64,000 nt of DNA from Promethearchaeota archaeon (GCA_016839585.1 JAEOTZ010000072.1:1-64000); one strand, 5' to 3'. Positions 25,287 to 37,528 are shown, counted from the stretch's first letter. Notes: generated by a model not told the origin, from the sequence alone. Numbers and translations are program-made.

Positions 25287-26756
25287 TTAATTTTTATTCG
25301 AATTTAGCCTTCTTATCTTTTCTCCATATTCAAATAAATTCAAGAAGGATTTAGCAGCTGCTTCTATGGTGGGATAAACAAGAAAATTATCTTTTATCAG
25401 CATTTCATAAAAAGCTTTTCGGGACTTACTAGGATATTGGTGTAGAATTATGATGAAGATCTTATTGAGAGATTCAACATACTTTTTTAATTCCAATAAA
25501 TTGTTATAGTATGCTTTAAAAAATTCTCCTTCCCAATCTCCCCAAGCATCTGTTTCCACTATTATTAAATCAATATTTTCATCAATAGCTGCTTTATTAA
25601 CTTCTAAAAACACTTTTTTATGTTCTATCCAAGGTAAGTCAAGAGGATTTGATAAGCTACCGATTGTAATAGGATATATTTTTTTTAGTTTTTCCAAAGT
25701 CTTACCTTCAAAATAAGGCAGTTCTAGACCCATTTCTGTTAGGGTATCTGTAGCTAAAATTCCAAAACCACCAGACCAAAGAATCATTAAAGTTCTCTTA
25801 CTTTTTGGATATATCACTTTTTTTTTAAGTTTTTTAAATCTATTTATATGATTAGAGAAGATATAAGCATTATCAATTAATCTATCTAATGATGGAGGGA
25901 CTTCAATAACAGATGTTTGTTTATATATTGCATCCCATATGCTTCTTTTAGTTGTCATCGAACCTGTATGTGTTAAAACTGCAGTTTGACCTCTTTTAGT
26001 CATTCCACCTCTCATAAATAATACGGGTTTATTCAAATTTTTTAATACATCCAATAAATTTTTTCCTTCATTGATATACAATGGTGAAATTCCTTCAAAA
26101 TAAACACAAATTAAATCAGTTTCTTTGTTATTATTAAAATATTGTAAGAATTCAGAAATTTGTATATCTATACAATTTCCTATACTTACCCCCATCGAGA
26201 ATCTAAGATTGTATTTGCGTGAACCAAATTTAACTAGTTTTGAATGTAAATCTCCCGATTGAAAAATTAGACCAATATTGCCCTTCTCTACAGGAAAAGA
26301 TGGATAATAAGCTATTTTTCCATGTGGACTATACAAACCCATACAATTGGGTCCAATTGCTCGAGTATTAGGATGTTTATTTAGAATTTCTTTTAATTGT
26401 TTTTCAATTTTCAATCCTACTTCATCAGCTTCTCCTGTCCCTGCTGTAAAAATGTGAATGAACTTTACTTTCTTTTTTGAGAGTATCTCTTGCAATGATT
26501 TAATAAGAAATTCTCTTCTGACTGATAAAATTAGAAGATCAATTGTATCTGTTGGGATATCATCCACTGATTTATAGCATTTTAAACCTGTCAACGTTTC
26601 TATTGTAGGGGAAATCAAAAATAATTTCTTTAAATTGAAACCTTGTCTCTTGAATCCGTTTATAAAAAATGAAATTTTTTCTTTTACTTCATAGATAGCA
26701 ACAGTTCTAGGATTAAAAATCAATTCTAAAGAATTATCATAGTTTTGCATTTTCAA
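25287..26756 (-). CDS. ADP-forming acyl-CoA synthetase alpha-subunit-like protein
   Basis: A 489-residue protein with the three domains of the NDP-forming acyl-CoA synthetase alpha subunit: a CoA-binding Rossmann domain (LIFNPRTVAIYEV, then AIGPNCMGLYSP), and two succinyl-CoA ligase-like domains (GLIFQSGDLHSKLVKFGSR; RTLMILWSGGFGILATDTL). The phospho-histidine position is kept in TAVLTHTGSM. These enzymes make acyl phosphate and ATP from acyl-CoA and ADP. The ATP-grasp beta subunit is not fused or adjacent, and several Gly residues in the CoA loop are replaced, so its activity is uncertain. It overlaps the upstream membrane protein gene by 20 bp. Confidence 0.8.
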   Translation of the reverse strand: MKMQNYDNSLELIFNPRTVAIYEVKEKISFFINGFKRQGFNLKKLFLISPTIETLTGLKCYKSVDDIPTDTIDLLILSVRREFLIKSLQEILSKKKVKFIHIFTAGTGEADEVGLKIEKQLKEILNKHPNTRAIGPNCMGLYSPHGKIAYYPSFPVEKGNIGLIFQSGDLHSKLVKFGSRKYNLRFSMGVSIGNCIDIQISEFLQYFNNNKETDLICVYFEGISPLYINEGKNLLDVLKNLNKPVLFMRGGMTKRGQTAVLTHTGSMTTKRSIWDAIYKQTSVIEVPPSLDRLIDNAYIFSNHINRFKKLKKKVIYPKSKRTLMILWSGGFGILATDTLTEMGLELPYFEGKTLEKLKKIYPITIGSLSNPLDLPWIEHKKVFLEVNKAAIDENIDLIIVETDAWGDWEGEFFKAYYNNLLELKKYVESLNKIFIIILHQYPSKSRKAFYEMLIKDNFLVYPTIEAAAKSFLNLFEYGEKIRRLNSNKN

Positions 26757-27357
26757 CGTTATCCTCCGTATTCATAGTTAATTTAGTATTACAATTGTAA
26801 CAGAATTGAGGAATTGAGTTAAACTCAGTTCCACATTTTGGACATTTAGATATACATTTGCTTGCAATTAGTTGTAAATCCTCATATTGAACTACAGCTT
26901 TAGTTTTTATGATAACCTTTAAAGCTAAAGAAATTCCTATTGATATTGATACAATTAAGATACCAAGGATAATTGTGTTGAATAAATGTGAAGGAAAATT
27001 AGAATCAAAATATTCAGGGGAATATCTCGATAAAAATACATAAAAAAAGAAGTTAGGAAAGAAATAAGTTGTTAAATTCATAGAATAAGCTTTTTTATAA
27101 TTACTAAATATGAAAATCGGTATTAGTGATATTATTATCCAAATTGAGTAAATAAAGGACAAATTATACAGGTTATCAAACATTATGTAGTTAGCTAAAA
27201 ATTGTATTATCTTTTTATGCTCCTTTGAAATATCTATATCGAAATTAATATTAAATTTATAATCAAAACTATAAATAATAGAACTTAAAATAACAATTTG
27301 AATCAAAAAAATTACTAACTTCTTTTTAAATATCTGGAAAAACCTATTTTTCTCCAT
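26737..27357 (-). CDS. Four-helix membrane protein with C-terminal zinc ribbon
   Basis: A 206-residue protein with four hydrophobic segments: IFLIQIVILSSIIYSF, LSFIYSIWIIISLIPIFIF, TTYFFPNFFFYVFL and FNTIILGILIVSISIGISLA. The C-terminus carries a zinc ribbon, CPKCGTEFNSIPQFCYNC, in the cytoplasm-type arrangement common in Asgard membrane proteins. The stop overlaps the start of the acyl-CoA synthetase gene by 20 bp, so the two are probably cotranscribed. Function is unknown. Confidence 0.65.
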   Translation of the reverse strand: MEKNRFFQIFKKKLVIFLIQIVILSSIIYSFDYKFNINFDIDISKEHKKIIQFLANYIMFDNLYNLSFIYSIWIIISLIPIFIFSNYKKAYSMNLTTYFFPNFFFYVFLSRYSPEYFDSNFPSHLFNTIILGILIVSISIGISLALKVIIKTKAVVQYEDLQLIASKCISKCPKCGTEFNSIPQFCYNCNTKLTMNTEDNVENAKL

Positions 27358-27658
27358 ATTAAATTACTAAATTCAGCATTTAATTAAACTATTAATATCT
27401 TAGAATAACAATTTTTATCTTATTTATTAATCAAAATTTTATCTATAATTTTATCTGCCTTTAGATTTCATTAAATTTCCAAGTTAAGATCATTAGGATG
27501 ATATTTTAATGAGTGAGCTATTTTAACATAGTACAAATGGAAAAATCGGTCTAAAATCGTAAAATTTTTAATATTTGGTGTATTCTTTACTATACAGTGG
27601 AAAGTTCATATACTTTTTTTTTAAGAATATCATTATTATTTCAAAACCAAAATAGAGG
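27358..27658. other. Divergent intergenic region before rpoA1
   Basis: About 300 bp between the membrane protein (minus) and rpoA1 (plus). No open frame of note is visible. The region is strongly AT-rich. A weak TATA-like CATATACTTTT near 27609 could serve rpoA1, about 50 bp before its first ATG, and GAGG at 27654-27657 precedes the start. No rpoH or rpoB gene is present, although these usually lie here in archaea. Confidence 0.5.
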
Positions 27659-30604
<2,946 letters not shown>

Positions 30605-30610
30605 ATAAAT

Positions 30611-31810
30611 ATGGTCAAAGTGACACCTAAAATTTTAGAAGAACGTTTAAAAGTTTTATTAGATGATGGTATCCCAGGTGATTTAATCGAAAAAATTCGA
30701 GAAAAAGTAAAAGATGTAGATTTAGAAGAAGAACAATTAGAATACCTTTTGAATAAAGTATTTATTAATTATAATAACTCATTAATGGAAGCAAATGAAC
30801 CATGCGGGACAGTTGCAGCTCAATCAATTGGTGAACCTGGAACTCAAATGACCCTTCGAACTTTCCATTATGCAGGTGTTGAGGAGTTCTCAGTTACTCA
30901 GGGTCTTCCACGTTTGATTGAAATTGTAGATGCTAGGCGTTTTCCCTCAACTCCACAAATGACTATCTACTTAGAAGAACCTTATAATAAAACAGAAGAA
31001 GAGGCTATTAAGGTCCATAATCGTATAGAACAAATTAGAATTGAACAGATTACACATGATGTAGATCTTGATTTTGTAAATTGGCAAATTCATATTAATC
31101 TTATCCCTGAAATCTGTGAGAAGAAAGGAATAGAAATCGAACAAATCCCTGAAATTTTAAAAAGATATAAGAAAAAAGGTACAATTAAGCGAGAAGGAAA
31201 CACGATCATTATTGATCCTGGAATTGAAGATCTTCAGAGTTTACAGAAATTAAGAGAAAAAATCCTAAAAAAAGTAGTAAAAGGTATTAGAGGAGTAAAA
31301 AGAGGATTATTAACACCTTCAGACAATAATGAAGAATGGGTTATAAAAACTGAAGGTACAAACATGCAAGGGGTAATTCAAATTGATGGAGTGGATACAA
31401 CAAGAACAGTTTCAAATCATATCCATGAAATAGAAAAATTATACGGTATAGAAGCTGCACGTAAGATGATTATTACTGAAGCACAAAAAGTCCTTGAACA
31501 ACAAGGTTTAGATGTTGATCTAAGGCACTTACTAATTTTATCAGATTTAATGTGTCATACTGGATCAATTCAGTCCATAGGAAGACATGGAATTTCAGGC
31601 TCAAAATCGAGTGTCTTCGCTCGCGCTGCCTTCGAAGTCACAGTCAATCAATTATTGGACGCAGGGCTTTATGGTGAAGAAGAACGGCTCCTTGGAATTC
31701 CTGAGAATGTCATCATAGGTCAGGTTATTCCGATTGGCACGGGTCGTACGTCGATCATGTTCGATCTTGACCGAAATTTGGAGATATTAAAGAAGAAAGG
31801 CAAAAATTAA
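30611..31810 (+). CDS. rpoA2: DNA-directed RNA polymerase subunit A''
   Basis: A 399-residue C-terminal part of the largest subunit. Diagnostic blocks are [20 protein letters not shown] with the trigger-loop start FHYAG, then [21 protein letters not shown], the jaw, and the end [25 protein letters not shown]-like segment (positions about 31515-31590) followed by the SPFARAAFE-like region [20 protein letters not shown]. The A'/A'' split at the usual archaeal place is kept. The gene is 6 bp after rpoA1 and 188 bp before rpl30e. A second GC-rich patch is at about 31600-31790. Confidence 0.97.
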   Translation: MVKVTPKILEERLKVLLDDGIPGDLIEKIREKVKDVDLEEEQLEYLLNKVFINYNNSLMEANEPCGTVAAQSIGEPGTQMTLRTFHYAGVEEFSVTQGLPRLIEIVDARRFPSTPQMTIYLEEPYNKTEEEAIKVHNRIEQIRIEQITHDVDLDFVNWQIHINLIPEICEKKGIEIEQIPEILKRYKKKGTIKREGNTIIIDPGIEDLQSLQKLREKILKKVVKGIRGVKRGLLTPSDNNEEWVIKTEGTNMQGVIQIDGVDTTRTVSNHIHEIEKLYGIEAARKMIITEAQKVLEQQGLDVDLRHLLILSDLMCHTGSIQSIGRHGISGSKSSVFARAAFEVTVNQLLDAGLYGEEERLLGIPENVIIGQVIPIGTGRTSIMFDLDRNLEILKKKGKN

Positions 31811-31998
31811 GCAATTTATAGTATTTACTAATAATTTAGGTTAATTTAATTAAATTTTCACTTATTATTTAAAAAATATTATTATAAAAAAAATATTGTT
31901 AATATAAATGAAGAAATAACATAAACTAACAAAAAATTAAATTCAAGTATAAATTATAATTACTATTAGTCAACTAAAAGATACTTTTTGAGAAGATA

Positions 31999-32379
31999 AT
32001 GGCAAAGATGAAGAAGAGTAAAGCTGTAGCTGAAAAGGTTGATTTATCGCGTAAGAAAGTGAAGGAATTTGATATTGACACAAATATCAAAGTTGCGTAT
32101 AAAACTGGAAAAATTGTATTTGGTAGAAATCAAGTGTTAAGGTCAATGAGACAAAATAGATATAAAATGATAATCATTGCAAATAATTGTCCTATGGACC
32201 TTGTAAAGCAATTAAATCACTATAATTCTCTTGGTAAGGACAAAATTTTTATTTATAAATATAAAGGTTCAAGTTGGGATTTAGGATTGGCTTTTGCGAA
32301 ACCCTACATGATTAGTATTATAGGTATTTATGACTATGGTGATTCCAATCTTCAAAGTTTAATTAGTAAAAGAACGTAA
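31999..32379 (+). CDS. rpl30e: Ribosomal protein eL30 (L30e)
   Basis: A 126-residue L30e protein with an N-terminal basic extension of about 24 residues before DIDTNIKVAYKTGKIVFGRNQVLRSM. The L7Ae/L30e fold follows: IIIANNCPMDLVKQLNHY and a final strand region. It keeps the conserved KTGK and NNCP. It is in the normal place between rpoA2 and nusA. The 3' part (from 32203) is the start of a 350-bp tandem duplication, so a copy of its last 59 codons also exists downstream as a fragment. This copy is complete and is presumably the functional one. Confidence 0.95.
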   Translation: MAKMKKSKAVAEKVDLSRKKVKEFDIDTNIKVAYKTGKIVFGRNQVLRSMRQNRYKMIIIANNCPMDLVKQLNHYNSLGKDKIFIYKYKGSSWDLGLAFAKPYMISIIGIYDYGDSNLQSLISKRT

Positions 32380-32395
32380 CTTAATTGGTTCAAAA

Positions 32396-32584
32396 ATGTT
32401 AAGAAAACATATTAGAATTGATCAAAAATCGATGGAACTTATTTCCTTATTTAATAATATTTCCGGTGCTATAATAAAAGACTGTCTGATTTTTAGATCT
32501 CCTGAAAATAATTCTGAAGTAGTTATCTTTTTAGTAAAAAAAGAAGATGTTGGTAAAGCAATTAAATCACTATATTTCTCTTAG
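32396..32584 (+). pseudogene. 5' fragment of nusA (duplicated, truncated)
   Basis: The first 52 codons match the intact nusA at 32746 almost exactly (MLRKHIRIDQKSMELISLFN), then at 32553 the frame enters rpl30e sequence and continues with IKSLYFS to a stop at 32582. It lacks both KH domains and is a product of the tandem duplication. It keeps the natural start region and could give a 62-residue peptide, but its sequence downstream of the junction is nonsense for NusA. Confidence 0.9.
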
Positions 32585-32729
32585 TAAGGACAAAATCTTT
32601 ATTTATAAGTATAAAGGTTCAAGCTGGGATTTAGGATTGGCTTGTGCGAAACCCTACATGATTAGCATTATGGGTATTTATGACTATGGAGATTCCAATC
32701 TGCAAAGTTTAATTAGTAAAAGATCGTAA
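32547..32729 (+). pseudogene. 3' fragment of rpl30e (duplicated)
   Basis: This frame contains the last part of eL30 (KDKIFIYKYKGSSWDLGLAC and KPYMISIMGIYDYGDSNLQS), with small changes from the intact copy (for example Cys for Phe and Met for Ile). It begins in nusA sequence with an accidental ATG (MLVKQLNHY). It lacks the N-terminal half needed for the L30e fold and RNA site. It lies between the truncated and intact nusA copies and is a by-product of the duplication. Confidence 0.9.
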
Positions 32730-32745
32730 TTTAATTGGTTCAAAA

Positions 32746-33225
32746 ATGTTAAGAAAAAATATTAGAATTGATCAAAAATCAATGGAACTTATTTCCTTAT
32801 TTAATAATATTTCTGGTGCTATAATAAAAGACTGTCTGATTTTTAGATCTCCTGAAATTAATTCTGAAGTAGTTATCTTTTTAGTAAAAAAAGAAGATGT
32901 TGGTAAAGCAATTGGAAAAGCTGGAGAACATGTAAAAGATTTAAAGGCAAGACTTCAAAAGAATATAGATGTCATCGAATTTTCTGAAGATCTTAACCAG
33001 TTTATACAAAATATCTTAAATACTACCAAGAATGCCATAAAAATCCAAAATATCGAAATTAAAGAGAGTAAGAATCTAAAGAAAACTATAATTATCTCTG
33101 TTCGCCCCCAAGATCGTGGAAAAGCGATAGGTAAAGAAGGCAGTATGATTAGAAAAATAAAAGAACTAGTTTTAAGGTACTTTGAAGTAGATAATGTAAT
33201 AATCAATACGAAAAATAATTTTTAA
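32746..33225 (+). CDS. nusA: Archaeal NusA (KH-domain transcription factor)
   Basis: A 159-residue protein with two KH domains and no S1 domain, the normal archaeal form. It has IFLVKKEDVGKAIGKAGEHVKDL for KH1 with the GxxG loop, and ISVRPQDRGKAIGKEGSMIRKI for KH2. Role: RNA binding linked to transcription and ribosomal RNA or termination; details in archaea are limited. The start is at the end of the duplicated unit and has the same 5' context (GGTTCAAAA) as the truncated copy. It is followed by rps12 after about 100 bp. Confidence 0.93.
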   Translation: MLRKNIRIDQKSMELISLFNNISGAIIKDCLIFRSPEINSEVVIFLVKKEDVGKAIGKAGEHVKDLKARLQKNIDVIEFSEDLNQFIQNILNTTKNAIKIQNIEIKESKNLKKTIIISVRPQDRGKAIGKEGSMIRKIKELVLRYFEVDNVIINTKNNF

Positions 33226-33325
33226 TTAGAAGAACTCATTCTTTTCTATTTAAGAAATTTATGATATTCATAAATTTTAAGTTTAAAGAAGTATTTCTAT
33301 TTAATATTCATAATGTTAATAGCTG

Positions 33326-33769
33326 GTGTTTAAAATAGGAAAACCAAAAGGTTTATACGCTGCGAGACAATTAAGAAAAAATCGTAGACGTTTTCGCTGG
33401 TCAAAATCTAAATATAAGAGAAAAAAGTTAAAACTCAAACAGAAAGTTGATCCTCTTGAAGGAGCTCCACAAGCCCTAGGTATCGTGCTACAGAAAGTTG
33501 GAAGAGAAAGTAAACAACCTAATTCAGCTATTAGGAAATGCGTGCGCGTACAATTAAAGAAAAATGGAAAGAGTATTACTGCTTTTCTGCCAGGAGATGG
33601 AGCTTTAAACTTTATTGAGGAGCATGATCGTGTTCTACTAGAAGGTATTGGAGGTGCTAAAGGACGTGCTATTGGTGATCTCCCTGGGGTAAGGTGGAAA
33701 GTTGTAAAAGTAAATGGTGTAAGCCTACAAGCACTTTTAACTGGTAAGAAAGAAAAGCCACTTAGATAG
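33326..33769 (+). CDS. rps12: Ribosomal protein uS12
   Basis: A 147-residue archaeal S12. It includes the N-terminal [20 protein letters not shown] and the decoding-site segment [20 protein letters not shown] with the P-N-S-A loop, then [23 protein letters not shown] and a final [14 protein letters not shown]. The start is GTG at 33326, giving MFKIGKPKG. It is 12 bp upstream of rps7 and in the usual archaeal rpo-L30e-NusA-S12-S7 order. Confidence 0.97.
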   Translation: MFKIGKPKGLYAARQLRKNRRRFRWSKSKYKRKKLKLKQKVDPLEGAPQALGIVLQKVGRESKQPNSAIRKCVRVQLKKNGKSITAFLPGDGALNFIEEHDRVLLEGIGGAKGRAIGDLPGVRWKVVKVNGVSLQALLTGKKEKPLR

Positions 33770-33781
33770 AGGTAATAGATA

Positions 33782-34399
33782 ATGAGTAAAAGCAAATCTG
33801 AGATCAAGTTATTTAATAAATGGTCATTTGAAAACATCGAGTTAAACGATTTTACGCTTGAGAAATATATTAATCTAAAAACCATCATAATACCACATTC
33901 AGCAGGTCGTCATGAGCATAGGCGTTTCTGGAAAAGCTCAAGAGTCTCAATAATTGAACGATTCACTAATAGATTGCTCTCTCCTGGTTTTATCGGAAGT
34001 AGAATAAAAGGTCACAAGAGTTCATATAATTCTGGAAAAAAGAATAAACTAATAAAAGGCCTGAAAGATGCATTTACATTAATAGAGTTAAGAACAGGTC
34101 AAAATCCGGTTCAAGTTTTAGTTGACGCAATTGTTAATACCGCTCCAAGAGAAGAGACTACAAAAATTGCACGAGGTGGAATAAGTTATGCTTCAGCAGT
34201 AGATATCGCGCCCCAGCGCCGAGTTGACTTAGCTATAAAATATCTCGTTCAAGCAATTGGTGCAAGGTCCCACGGAAATGAAAGGATGTTTGAAGAAAAT
34301 GTAGCTCAAGAATTAATTTTAGCGGCACAAAATAATCAAGAATCTAGAGCAGTAAAACGAAAGGATGAAATTGAGAGAATTGCTGTTTCGGCACGATAA
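33782..34399 (+). CDS. rps7: Ribosomal protein uS7
   Basis: A 205-residue archaeal S7. Typical blocks are HSAGRHEHRRFWKSSRVSII near residue 40, FTLIELRTGQNPVQVLVDAI, NTAPREETTKIARGGISYAS and PQRRVDLAIKYLVQAIGARS. It nucleates the small-subunit head. It starts 12 bp after rps12 with ATG after GAGGTAATAGATA. In most archaea elongation factor 1A follows, but here the next gene is an HTH/NrdD-like protein after 190 bp, so the operon ends here. Confidence 0.97.
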   Translation: MSKSKSEIKLFNKWSFENIELNDFTLEKYINLKTIIIPHSAGRHEHRRFWKSSRVSIIERFTNRLLSPGFIGSRIKGHKSSYNSGKKNKLIKGLKDAFTLIELRTGQNPVQVLVDAIVNTAPREETTKIARGGISYASAVDIAPQRRVDLAIKYLVQAIGARSHGNERMFEENVAQELILAAQNNQESRAVKRKDEIERIAVSAR

Positions 34400-34589
34400 C
34401 TTTTTTTAAAATTTTTAACCAAATCTCTTACTATAAGTTTCAATATCACCTACATATTATCTTTTTTTATTAAGGCAATGGAAAATTCCCAAATTTTTAT
34501 ATAATTGATAAACATATTATTTAGATAAGCATCGTTAAAGGTATAGAACTATATCTATATTTAAAATTGATTCCGACAAAAAATAAAAT

Positions 34590-36566
34590 ATGTTAGAAAA
34601 ACAATTAAAAACCTTAGGACAAAAAATTAGAATAGATATTTTAAAGAAACTAAAAAATATTAAAGAACCTATTTCATTTTCACGACTTCAAAAAGAAGTT
34701 ATTAATTGTAATAATACATCTGTAAACTTCTCATTTCATTTAAATGCCTTAAAAGACTGTAAATTAATAGAATCTTCTGAAGACGGATATTATATTACAG
34801 TTTTAGGTAAGCAGATATTAAATAGTGTATTATCTATTGAACAGATCTTAGTGGAAAAAAATAGGGTAAAAATGATTAGAACATCTAAATATTCGAAAGA
34901 AATATTTGATATAAATAAAATTGAGGAATATCTCATAAACGAAGGCGGAATGGAATCTTTTATAGCTAAACAAATTGCTCATGAAGTTGAAGAGCGCCTT
35001 TCGAAGACTAATATTGAATATCTAACTGCTCCTTTAATGCGTGAATATATTAATGCCATTTTATTAGAAAATGGATTTGAAGAAGTAAGACATAAATTAA
35101 CTCGTTTAGGAACACCTCCATTTGAAGTATTTAAATTATTTAACTCTGAAGGCAGCAGTAGTAATCCTGATAAGTTCATAAAGGAGTTAGGATCTGATGT
35201 TTCTGAGCAATTTTTACTCTTGAACTTATTACCAAAAAATTTAGCTGATTTATATTTAACAGGAGAAATAGCTCTACTGCACTTAAATTATTGGAGTTTG
35301 AGACCTTTAAGCTTATATTTAAATACAAACTCAGTACTAGAGGTGATTTTTAAAAGAAATTTGAATTCCTCGAGGAAATTAACCAATTCTAGAGAATTAA
35401 TTAACTTAATTCTACTTTTTATAGATCTTTTACAAAATTTTAAGCCTTATTTCTCTCAAGATTTAGTATTAGGTGAATTCAACAAAAATATTCTTTCTTA
35501 TATGAATTCCCATGAGAAAATGTTATACTTTATTGATATTTTGAAATCCCAAATTCTCAAGTTTAACAATTCTTTTGAAGATCTGAGACATGGTTTAACT
35601 TTTGAGTTTAACTATAATGATTTTAAGGATTCAACTGATTGGGTTTTAAATCAATTCAAAGTTGATAAAGAATTTTTGAATTATAAAATAAGAGGAAAAG
35701 AATTTGATAATAATATTAAACCTTTTATAATATTTGATTATTCAAAATTAAGTACTTCAAATTTAGAAAATATATTTTTAGAAGATATAATACCTATTTT
35801 AAAAAATAATAATATTTGCTTCTATAACAATAATTCCTCAAATTTTCTAAATTCTGCTTTAATTAAAATTAAAAATTCTAATAAGAATCAGATAATTTTA
35901 GATAAAATTTTAATTAATTTACACTCAATATCAGTAAAGGCAAATCGAAATGATGATTTATTCCTAGATTTACTATTTGACAAAATAAGTTGTGTTTTTG
36001 ATTTATTTAAACATAAAGAATCGTTAATAAAAAAGAAATTAAATTCTTTAAATGGTTGGAAACGTTTGATTCATGATTTTTTTGGAAAAATTGAAGACGA
36101 TTTTTATAAGAATACAATCAAATCTGTAAGTTTTTTTGGTTTAAATGAAGCAATTTTAAATCATTGTGGAATAGAGCTTGATAGATTAGGAAATAGTAAA
36201 GAATTTGCTTTAAGGATCTTATCTTTCATGAAAAAATTAATTAGAGAAAAAAATCAAGAAGAGAACAATTATTATATTTTAAGCCAACCTCATAATGATA
36301 CGTATTTAAATAATGCGTGGCATAATGGAAGAACTCTAAGAAGTGATATGGCGTATAAATATTCATCAAGCATTATTAGACACAATTCAAAGTTATCTTT
36401 AGCTAAAAGAGTTAATTTATTTAAAAAATTTGAAAAAGTTATCAACGGAGGAATTATATTTGATGAATATATTGATATCAATGGGACATCGATAAAAGAG
36501 CTTTTATCTAATCTATTCAAATCTGAATTAGAAGCGATTTTTATACAGAAAAGGATTAAAATTTAG
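34590..36566 (+). CDS. HTH, ATP-cone and NrdD-like protein without glycyl-radical end (probable regulator)
   Basis: A 658-residue protein. Residues 1-85 look like a winged helix (LGQKIRIDILKKLKNIKEPI, SVNFSFHLNALKDCKLIES). Residues about 93-185 resemble an ATP cone (FDINKIEEYLINEGGMES... EEVRHKLTRLGTPPFEVF). The rest reads like class III ribonucleotide reductase: LLNLLPKNLADLYLTGEIAL, then VSFFGLNEAILNHCGIELD and SQPHNDTYLNNAW. It ends without the C-terminal glycyl-radical loop (RVCGY-type) and Cys-rich zinc site, so reductase activity is unlikely. I infer a nucleotide-sensing transcription regulator; the alternative is a decaying enzyme. It stands alone. Confidence 0.7.
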   Translation: MLEKQLKTLGQKIRIDILKKLKNIKEPISFSRLQKEVINCNNTSVNFSFHLNALKDCKLIESSEDGYYITVLGKQILNSVLSIEQILVEKNRVKMIRTSKYSKEIFDINKIEEYLINEGGMESFIAKQIAHEVEERLSKTNIEYLTAPLMREYINAILLENGFEEVRHKLTRLGTPPFEVFKLFNSEGSSSNPDKFIKELGSDVSEQFLLLNLLPKNLADLYLTGEIALLHLNYWSLRPLSLYLNTNSVLEVIFKRNLNSSRKLTNSRELINLILLFIDLLQNFKPYFSQDLVLGEFNKNILSYMNSHEKMLYFIDILKSQILKFNNSFEDLRHGLTFEFNYNDFKDSTDWVLNQFKVDKEFLNYKIRGKEFDNNIKPFIIFDYSKLSTSNLENIFLEDIIPILKNNNICFYNNNSSNFLNSALIKIKNSNKNQIILDKILINLHSISVKANRNDDLFLDLLFDKISCVFDLFKHKESLIKKKLNSLNGWKRLIHDFFGKIEDDFYKNTIKSVSFFGLNEAILNHCGIELDRLGNSKEFALRILSFMKKLIREKNQEENNYYILSQPHNDTYLNNAWHNGRTLRSDMAYKYSSSIIRHNSKLSLAKRVNLFKKFEKVINGGIIFDEYIDINGTSIKELLSNLFKSELEAIFIQKRIKI

Positions 36567-36589
36567 AATATAATAAATAGAGAGCTTAC

Positions 36590-37528
36590 TCAGCTTTTAT
36601 CTGACATCAATTCTGCTAAAAGTGCTTTTCTCATTGGGATTCCGTAAAACGTTTGTTTAAAGTAAAGTGATTTCTCAGAACTGTCTACTTTTGGTGAAAT
36701 TTCGGAAACACGGGGTAAAGGATGTAATAATCTAAATTCATTTTTAGTGTCATCAAGATCCTCTTTTCTAAAAACATATATATCCTTAACCTTTTCATAT
36801 TCTTCCAAATCAATGAATCTTTCTTTTTGAATTCGTGTCATATAAAGAACATCTAACACACTTAGAATCAAACGATATTTAGTAATTTCTTTATATTTTA
36901 CTTGTCGTTGTCTTAAAAAATCTTTATCTCTATTTCTCATTCTAAGCTCCTTAGGGCTTATAAAATAGATATTTACATCAAAGTTAGAGAGTAAAATTGA
37001 AAGTGAGTGAACTGTACGACCATACTTAAGATCACCCATTATACCAATATTAAAGCCATCTAAAGATCCAACCTCTTCAGTTATAGTTAATAGATCTAAT
37101 AATGCTTGAGTAGGATGTTCACCACTTCCTGACCCTGCATTAATTATCGGGACGTTTGCGAATTTTGCTGCCATTCGAGCAGCTCCTTCGAGGTTGTGTC
37201 TCATCACTATACAATCACTATAATTTTCAACCGTTCTTATTGTATCGGCAATGCTTTCTCCTTTTTTGATAGAAGAAACATCTCCAGAATGGAATCCTAT
37301 TACATTACCTCCTAATCTATACATTGCCGATTCAAAACTGAGACGAGTACGGGTTGATGGTTCAAAAAATAATGTTGCTAAGATTTTTCCTTGAAGAATA
37401 TTAGAATTTTTAATTTGAATCATTTCTTTAGCTTTTTTTAAGATATAATCAATATCTTCCCTATCAAATTGCTTAGCACTTATTATTCCTTCACTAAATT
37501 TCTCTTTAAACTTCAATATTCTCATCAA
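36590..37528 (-). CDS. pyrB: Aspartate carbamoyltransferase catalytic chain
   Basis: A 312-residue enzyme for the second step of pyrimidine synthesis, joining carbamoyl phosphate and aspartate. It has LFFEPSTRTRLSFESAMYRL with the STRTR carbamoyl-phosphate loop, IVMRHNLEGAARMAA, SGEHPTQALLDLLTI, GDLKYGRTVHSL and LLHPLPRVSEIS, all diagnostic for PyrB. The loop with the conserved Ser/Lys of the 80s region is present (SIKKGESIADT). The regulatory chain PyrI is not adjacent, unlike many archaea. The gene is convergent with the NrdD-like regulator, 23 bp apart. Confidence 0.95.
   Translation of the reverse strand: MMRILKFKEKFSEGIISAKQFDREDIDYILKKAKEMIQIKNSNILQGKILATLFFEPSTRTRLSFESAMYRLGGNVIGFHSGDVSSIKKGESIADTIRTVENYSDCIVMRHNLEGAARMAAKFANVPIINAGSGSGEHPTQALLDLLTITEEVGSLDGFNIGIMGDLKYGRTVHSLSILLSNFDVNIYFISPKELRMRNRDKDFLRQRQVKYKEITKYRLILSVLDVLYMTRIQKERFIDLEEYEKVKDIYVFRKEDLDDTKNEFRLLHPLPRVSEISPKVDSSEKSLYFKQTFYGIPMRKALLAELMSDKS

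Larger units (their letters stand above)
32203..32902 (+). repeat. 350-bp tandem duplication across the rpl30e/nusA junction
   Basis: Unit 1 (32203-32552) and unit 2 (32553-32902) align without gaps, with about 16 substitutions in 350 bp by eye (about 95% identity). Each unit spans the 3' part of rpl30e and the 5' part of nusA. The 11-bp sequence GTAAAGCAATT is present at both ends: in rpl30e at 32203-32213 and in nusA at 32903-32913, with the junction copy at 32553. This suggests that recombination between short homologous stretches of the two genes made the repeat. Unit 1 starts in the intact rpl30e; unit 2 runs into the intact nusA. Confidence 0.95.

Noticed and set aside
33316-33888. A long open frame antisense to rps12 and rps7 (190 codons)
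   Set aside because: It is the complement of two highly conserved ribosomal genes; the open frame follows from their codon bias and has no start region of its own.
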